This document shows, in pieces, positions 5,485-8,001 of a stretch of DNA of 8,001 bases (its first letter is position 1; the number at the start of each line of letters is the position of its first letter). The position numbers and the translations under genes are program-made. Origin of the DNA: Thiotrichaceae bacterium (GTDB lineage Bacteria; Pseudomonadota; Gammaproteobacteria; Thiotrichales; Thiotrichaceae); NCBI GenBank assembly GCA_027009095.1, contig JALVDG010000363.1, positions 1 to 8,001 on the forward strand, given 5' to 3'. The notes below the pieces were generated by a model. The model worked only from the letters and a program-made list of their open reading frames with translations, was not told the origin of the DNA and did not search any database.

Positions 5485-6852
5485 TTACTTCCGTTTTAAC
5501 TCATTTAAAAAAGTGTGAAACTCACTTGAGTTATCTAATAACTGGGATGCTGATGCTTTTAGCTTATCAACCACTTTATCGCTTAATTCTAGGCTTGTTG
5601 GTGCATCTTTTAAAAAATCATTATAGCCTGCTTTAAGATGGTTGAGGCTCACTTCGATAAGATAAAACTTAATATCACTGCAATGAGGTGTGGAATTTTC
5701 AGCACAACGCTGTTGCTTTATTTGTTTTTGCCAAGTCAGAAATTTATTACGCAAATAATCAACGGTATCATCATTAAATTGATTAGATTGTACTCGTGCT
5801 ACCGACTGTATTATCTCTTGAGTGCTTGGTGAATTTCTATATTTAGCAAAATGCTTAGGTGCTGGATTAGACGCATTGACGACAATAAACACCATTTTCT
5901 TGGTCTTTTTCATGCCATACGTTTTTAGTAAATCCCACATGCTATTATTATGATAAGCCACCATATCAAGCAGTGAACGGATGCCTAAATTATCTGCAAC
6001 ACCACCATCTACAAGATGTAAAAAAGCATAGTCTTTATTATTACGATACTTTTTTATATCCAAAGCACGTCGATAGCGTTTGTTAATATTTTTATTTTTT
6101 GTACTAGCCCATAAAATAGGTGAGTAGTTGCACTCTCCCATGTGATTCTCTAGTAATACAGGAGAAAATAGAACAGGTACGGCGGATGATGCAGCGACAG
6201 CTCGTCCTATAGGAAAACTCTGTAGATCGGAACAAATCCAGCTAAAATAGTAAGGCGTAAAGGCAAAACCTTTGCCTACCGATAGATCAGTTGCATTAAT
6301 AACAAGTTGAGGCGCATCTTTGCGTAGATCAGCAAAGGTTTTCTTGTTAAATATTTTTTCACTGTAATATTGAGCGACTAAATCACTGCGCCCAAACACC
6401 GCAGGGACAAGTTTCACCCAGTTTTTAGGGTTTAAAAGCCATAGCTTTAATAGCTCTGTTTGGATTTTTTTCTTCAGAAATTTACTTTCAAAACTTTTAA
6501 ATATCTCATCGCCAAACAGTCCATAATAAGCTGAAGTAAAGCTTCCACCTGATACTGAGGAGATGAGATCAATCTCATCAAGTAAGCGCCTATTTTTACC
6601 ATCAAAATAAACCGATGTGTTTTTCAGCTTTTCTAATACGCCGTAAGAAAGTGCTGCAGCTCTTGTGCCTCCCCCTGAAAAAGTAAGGATTAAGGCTAAA
6701 TCATCAGACCTTCCCTTTGTGTTTTTAAGCTCTTTTTTAGTGAAATTAGTAGACGAAAACTTATCCAAAGGTTTGTTCATCACAGGCATGCTAGTACAGG
6801 CGGATAAAAACAAAGCACTGCTAATCATTAAAATAGTTATAAATATATTCAT
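5485..6852 (-). CDS. patatin-like phospholipase family lipoprotein
   Basis: This is a 455-aa putative lipid acyl hydrolase. The N-terminus is a lipoprotein signal with lipobox LSAC (Cys19). The +2 residue is Thr, not Asp, so an outer-membrane location is expected. Patatin motifs are complete: oxyanion GGGTR at 60-64, nucleophile Ser101 in SVSGGS, the ASSAVPVLFSP block at 221-231 and DGG at 282-284 with the catalytic Asp282. The first Gly of the textbook GXSXG is Ser here, as seen in other lipoprotein patatins. The start has GAGG 7 bases upstream (6860-6863 on the plus strand). The gene is divergent from rluE and convergent with the exporter operon, so it stands alone. The substrate is probably membrane phospholipid or lysolipid (inference from the family). 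Activity is likely because both catalytic residues are present. Confidence 0.88.
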   Translation of the reverse strand: MNIFITILMISSALFLSACTSMPVMNKPLDKFSSTNFTKKELKNTKGRSDDLALILTFSGGGTRAAALSYGVLEKLKNTSVYFDGKNRRLLDEIDLISSVSGGSFTSAYYGLFGDEIFKSFESKFLKKKIQTELLKLWLLNPKNWVKLVPAVFGRSDLVAQYYSEKIFNKKTFADLRKDAPQLVINATDLSVGKGFAFTPYYFSWICSDLQSFPIGRAVAASSAVPVLFSPVLLENHMGECNYSPILWASTKNKNINKRYRRALDIKKYRNNKDYAFLHLVDGGVADNLGIRSLLDMVAYHNNSMWDLLKTYGMKKTKKMVFIVVNASNPAPKHFAKYRNSPSTQEIIQSVARVQSNQFNDDTVDYLRNKFLTWQKQIKQQRCAENSTPHCSDIKFYLIEVSLNHLKAGYNDFLKDAPTSLELSDKVVDKLKASASQLLDNSSEFHTFLNELKRK

Positions 6853-6880
6853 AATAAAACCTCAGAAAAAACAACTCGTC

Positions 6881-6905
6881 TATAATGATCTGTTTTTTCA
6901 ACAGA
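6881..6905 (+). promoter_or_regulatory. likely rluE promoter -10 and leader hairpin in the divergent spacer
   Basis: A perfect TATAAT lies at 6881-6886, 27 bases before the rluE ATG, but no good -35 is seen at the expected distance. The predicted leader begins near 6893. TCTGTT (6889-6894) pairs with AACAGA (6900-6905) around TTTTC, just before a start region lacking a strong Shine-Dalgarno sequence. The 61-bp spacer must also hold the promoter of the patatin gene on the other strand. Confidence 0.4.
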
Positions 6906-6913
6906 AACGAATT

Positions 6914-7459
6914 ATGTCAACATTAATCCTATTTAATAAGCCCTATGGTGTACTTTCTCAATTTAGCGATAGCGACAATCGTGAGACGCTATCATCTTAT
7001 ATTAAACAAAAGCATGTTTACCCTGCAGGACGATTAGATAAGGACAGTGAAGGTTTATTACTACTGACAGATGACGGTAAATTACAACATAAAATCGCAC
7101 ACCCTAATCATAAAATGAGCAAAACTTATTGGGTGCTGATAGAAGGTATTCCTAGTGAAGAAGCCTTACAACGCTTACGCGATGGCATTGAGTTAAAAGA
7201 TGGCATGACCTTGCCAGCGAAAGTGAAAGTCATTCACGAACCTTATCTTTTATGGAAACGAACGCCTCCTGTGCGTTATCGAAAAAATATTGCAGATACT
7301 TGGATTGAGATCACTATTAGCGAAGGACGTAATCGCCAAGTACGTCGAATGACTGCTGCGATAGGTTATCCGACCTTACGTTTGATTCGTTATCGTATTG
7401 GCTCTTGGACGATAGACGGTATAGAAAATGGGCAGTATCGAAAGATTACAGGTCAGTAA
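6914..7459 (+). CDS. rluE: 23S rRNA pseudouridine synthase RluE
   Basis: This 181-aa enzyme of the RsuA/RluB/E/F family isomerises a uridine in 23S rRNA domain V; E. coli RluE acts on U2457. The conserved opening LILFNKPYGVLSQF is followed by AGRLDKDSEGLLLLT with the catalytic Asp42. The C-terminal part contains EGRNRQVRRMTAAIGYPTLR, and the PPVRYRKNI stretch closely matches E. coli RluE in position and sense. As in RluE, there is no N-terminal S4 domain. The frame is open further upstream to 6665, but that extension lies antisense to the patatin gene and has no family resemblance. ATG 6914 gives the family's usual length and start. The ribosome site is weak (GAAACG region). Confidence 0.93.
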   Translation: MSTLILFNKPYGVLSQFSDSDNRETLSSYIKQKHVYPAGRLDKDSEGLLLLTDDGKLQHKIAHPNHKMSKTYWVLIEGIPSEEALQRLRDGIELKDGMTLPAKVKVIHEPYLLWKRTPPVRYRKNIADTWIEITISEGRNRQVRRMTAAIGYPTLRLIRYRIGSWTIDGIENGQYRKITGQ

Positions 7460-7628
7460 TCTTTTTAATTTATTTTATTGCATCTTAAATATTAGAAACT
7501 GCGTTTATATTCACGACAAGAGCAATATAGTTTAATAAAAAACAATATTGCATCTAATGTTAATAATATATCGTTAATATAAACAAGGAAAAGTAATAAA
7601 CATTACTTAAAATAAAAAGGTGAATAAA
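7460..7628 (+). promoter_or_regulatory. leader and control region of the small exported protein, with repeats
   Basis: This 169-bp AT-rich spacer holds several ordered motifs. TATTGCATCT occurs at 7476-7485 and again at 7546-7555, exactly 70 bp apart. GCAATAT (7522-7528) is the inverse of ATATTGC (7545-7551), giving a 7-bp inverted repeat. AAGTAAT (7591-7597) pairs with ATTACTT (7602-7608) around AAAC just upstream of the ribosome site AAGGTG (7617-7622). No convincing -35/-10 pair could be assigned. The repeats may be operator sites and the last one an mRNA hairpin (inference). Confidence 0.4.
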
Positions 7629-7880
7629 ATGAAAAACAATATAACTAAAATTATCGCATCTGTTGCTTTTGGATTAATCGTTTCTAGTGCTGCGATAGCT
7701 AGCGAGGAAGATTATGGAGAGGATATTTATATAGCAAGTAATCATATGCATAAAGTTTTTACCGCTAATACTCAAGAGGATGCAGGTGATAAAGTATTTA
7801 CAGTTAGTTATAATGATACTCATGCAACATCTAGTAATAATATATCAGTAATAGATGCTAATTACTCTTCAAATAATTAA
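7629..7880 (+). CDS. small exported protein of unknown function
   Basis: This 83-aa protein has a clear Sec signal: MKNNITK, then a hydrophobic core, then SSAAIA with cleavage predicted after Ala24. The mature part is about 59 residues, acidic, Cys-free, and rich in Asn, Ser, Asp and Thr. Two similar stretches, HKVFTANTQEDA and DKVFTVSYNDTHA, suggest an internal duplication. I do not recognise a family. ATG 7629 is chosen because AAGGTG (7617-7622) is an ideal Shine-Dalgarno sequence 6 bases upstream; an in-frame GTG at 7620 is part of that site. The long leader with inverted repeats and a strong terminator suggest a separately controlled, possibly well expressed periplasmic or secreted product. 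Confidence 0.72.
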   Translation: MKNNITKIIASVAFGLIVSSAAIASEEDYGEDIYIASNHMHKVFTANTQEDAGDKVFTVSYNDTHATSSNNISVIDANYSSNN

Positions 7881-7903
7881 TTATATATAATGTATTAAAA
7901 ATA

Positions 7904-7947
7904 AATAATCTCCTTTATTTTTTTATAAATAAGGAGATTATTTTATT
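7904..7947. terminator. bidirectional intrinsic terminator between convergent genes
   Basis: AATAATCTCCTT (7904-7915) pairs perfectly with AAGGAGATTATT (7931-7942). After one bulged T, ATTT (7917-7920) pairs with AAAT (7927-7930), leaving the loop TTTTAT. T-rich sequence follows on both strands. It lies 23 bases after the small-protein stop and about 10 bases after the minus-strand stop at 7952-7954, so it serves both genes. Confidence 0.85.
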
Positions 7948-7951
7948 GTTA

Positions 7952-8001
7952 TTATTCTATAGAGTCATCAACAATTCCCTGTAATAATTTTACAATTTCC
8001 G
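7952..8001 (-). CDS. C-terminal end of a minus-strand gene, partial
   Basis: Read from the right edge on the minus strand, one frame gives EIVKLLQGIVDDSIE and then two stop codons in tandem (TAA at 7954-7952, then another TAA). The position fits a convergent gene sharing the terminator at 7904-7947. Fifteen codons are too few to identify a product. Confidence 0.5.
   Translation of the reverse strand, partial: EIVKLLQGIVDDSIE

Noticed and set aside
6665..6913. Upstream extension of the rluE frame
   Set aside because: It is antisense to the 5' part of the patatin gene and has no RluE similarity; the family start is at 6914.
7620..7628. GTG 7620 as the start of the small exported protein
   Set aside because: The GTG is part of the AAGGTG ribosome site for ATG 7629, which gives a normal signal peptide.

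Overview
The window is AT-rich, densely coding bacterial DNA. Protein content points to a gammaproteobacterium: an RluE-type 23S pseudouridine synthase, a cytochrome c5-like haem protein, a patatin-like lipoprotein and a GldA/GldF/GldG-type ABC transporter. Nothing in the sequence fixes the genus. There is no IS element, CRISPR array, tRNA or rRNA.

Layout, left to right: (1) the 3' part of a cytochrome c gene whose Lys/Glu/Pro/Ala linker is built of tandem repeats, followed by a strong hairpin terminator at 559-588; (2) a metal-chelatase gene split over two frames: an AAA+ (ChlI-like) part at 628-1713 and a VWA (ChlD-like) part reached in the -1 frame and ending at 2366; (3) an overlapping three-gene operon for an ABC-2 exporter (ATPase 2519-3289, permease 3282-4043, GldG-like auxiliary protein 4046-5407); (4) a convergent patatin-like lipoprotein gene (5485-6852, minus); (5) divergent from it, rluE (6914-7459); (6) a small exported protein of unknown function (7629-7880) behind a leader rich in inverted repeats; (7) a terminator at 7904-7947 shared with the last codons of a minus-strand gene that runs off the right edge.

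The most interesting feature is the chelatase locus. The AAA+ frame ends at a TAG one codon after a run of nine A. The -1 frame is open from 1683, has no ATG or GTG before the VWA domain, and encodes family-like residues from before its first possible start (TTG 1854). The two frames overlap by only 31 bases, and the A9 run lies inside that overlap. This matches the -1 frameshift described for chlD genes of cobaltochelatases, in which one gene yields a short ChlI-like subunit (361 aa) and a long ChlD-like subunit (579 aa). The locus is also bracketed by two direct copies of a roughly 60-bp repeat (496-555 and 2407-2466), and its start codon lies just 6 bases after a perfect -10 box, so its mRNA may be leaderless.

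Apart from the exporter operon, the genes look like independent transcription units with no obvious shared pathway. No cobN or bchH large chelatase subunit and no cobalamin gene lies in the window, so the metal handled by the chelatase is inferred.
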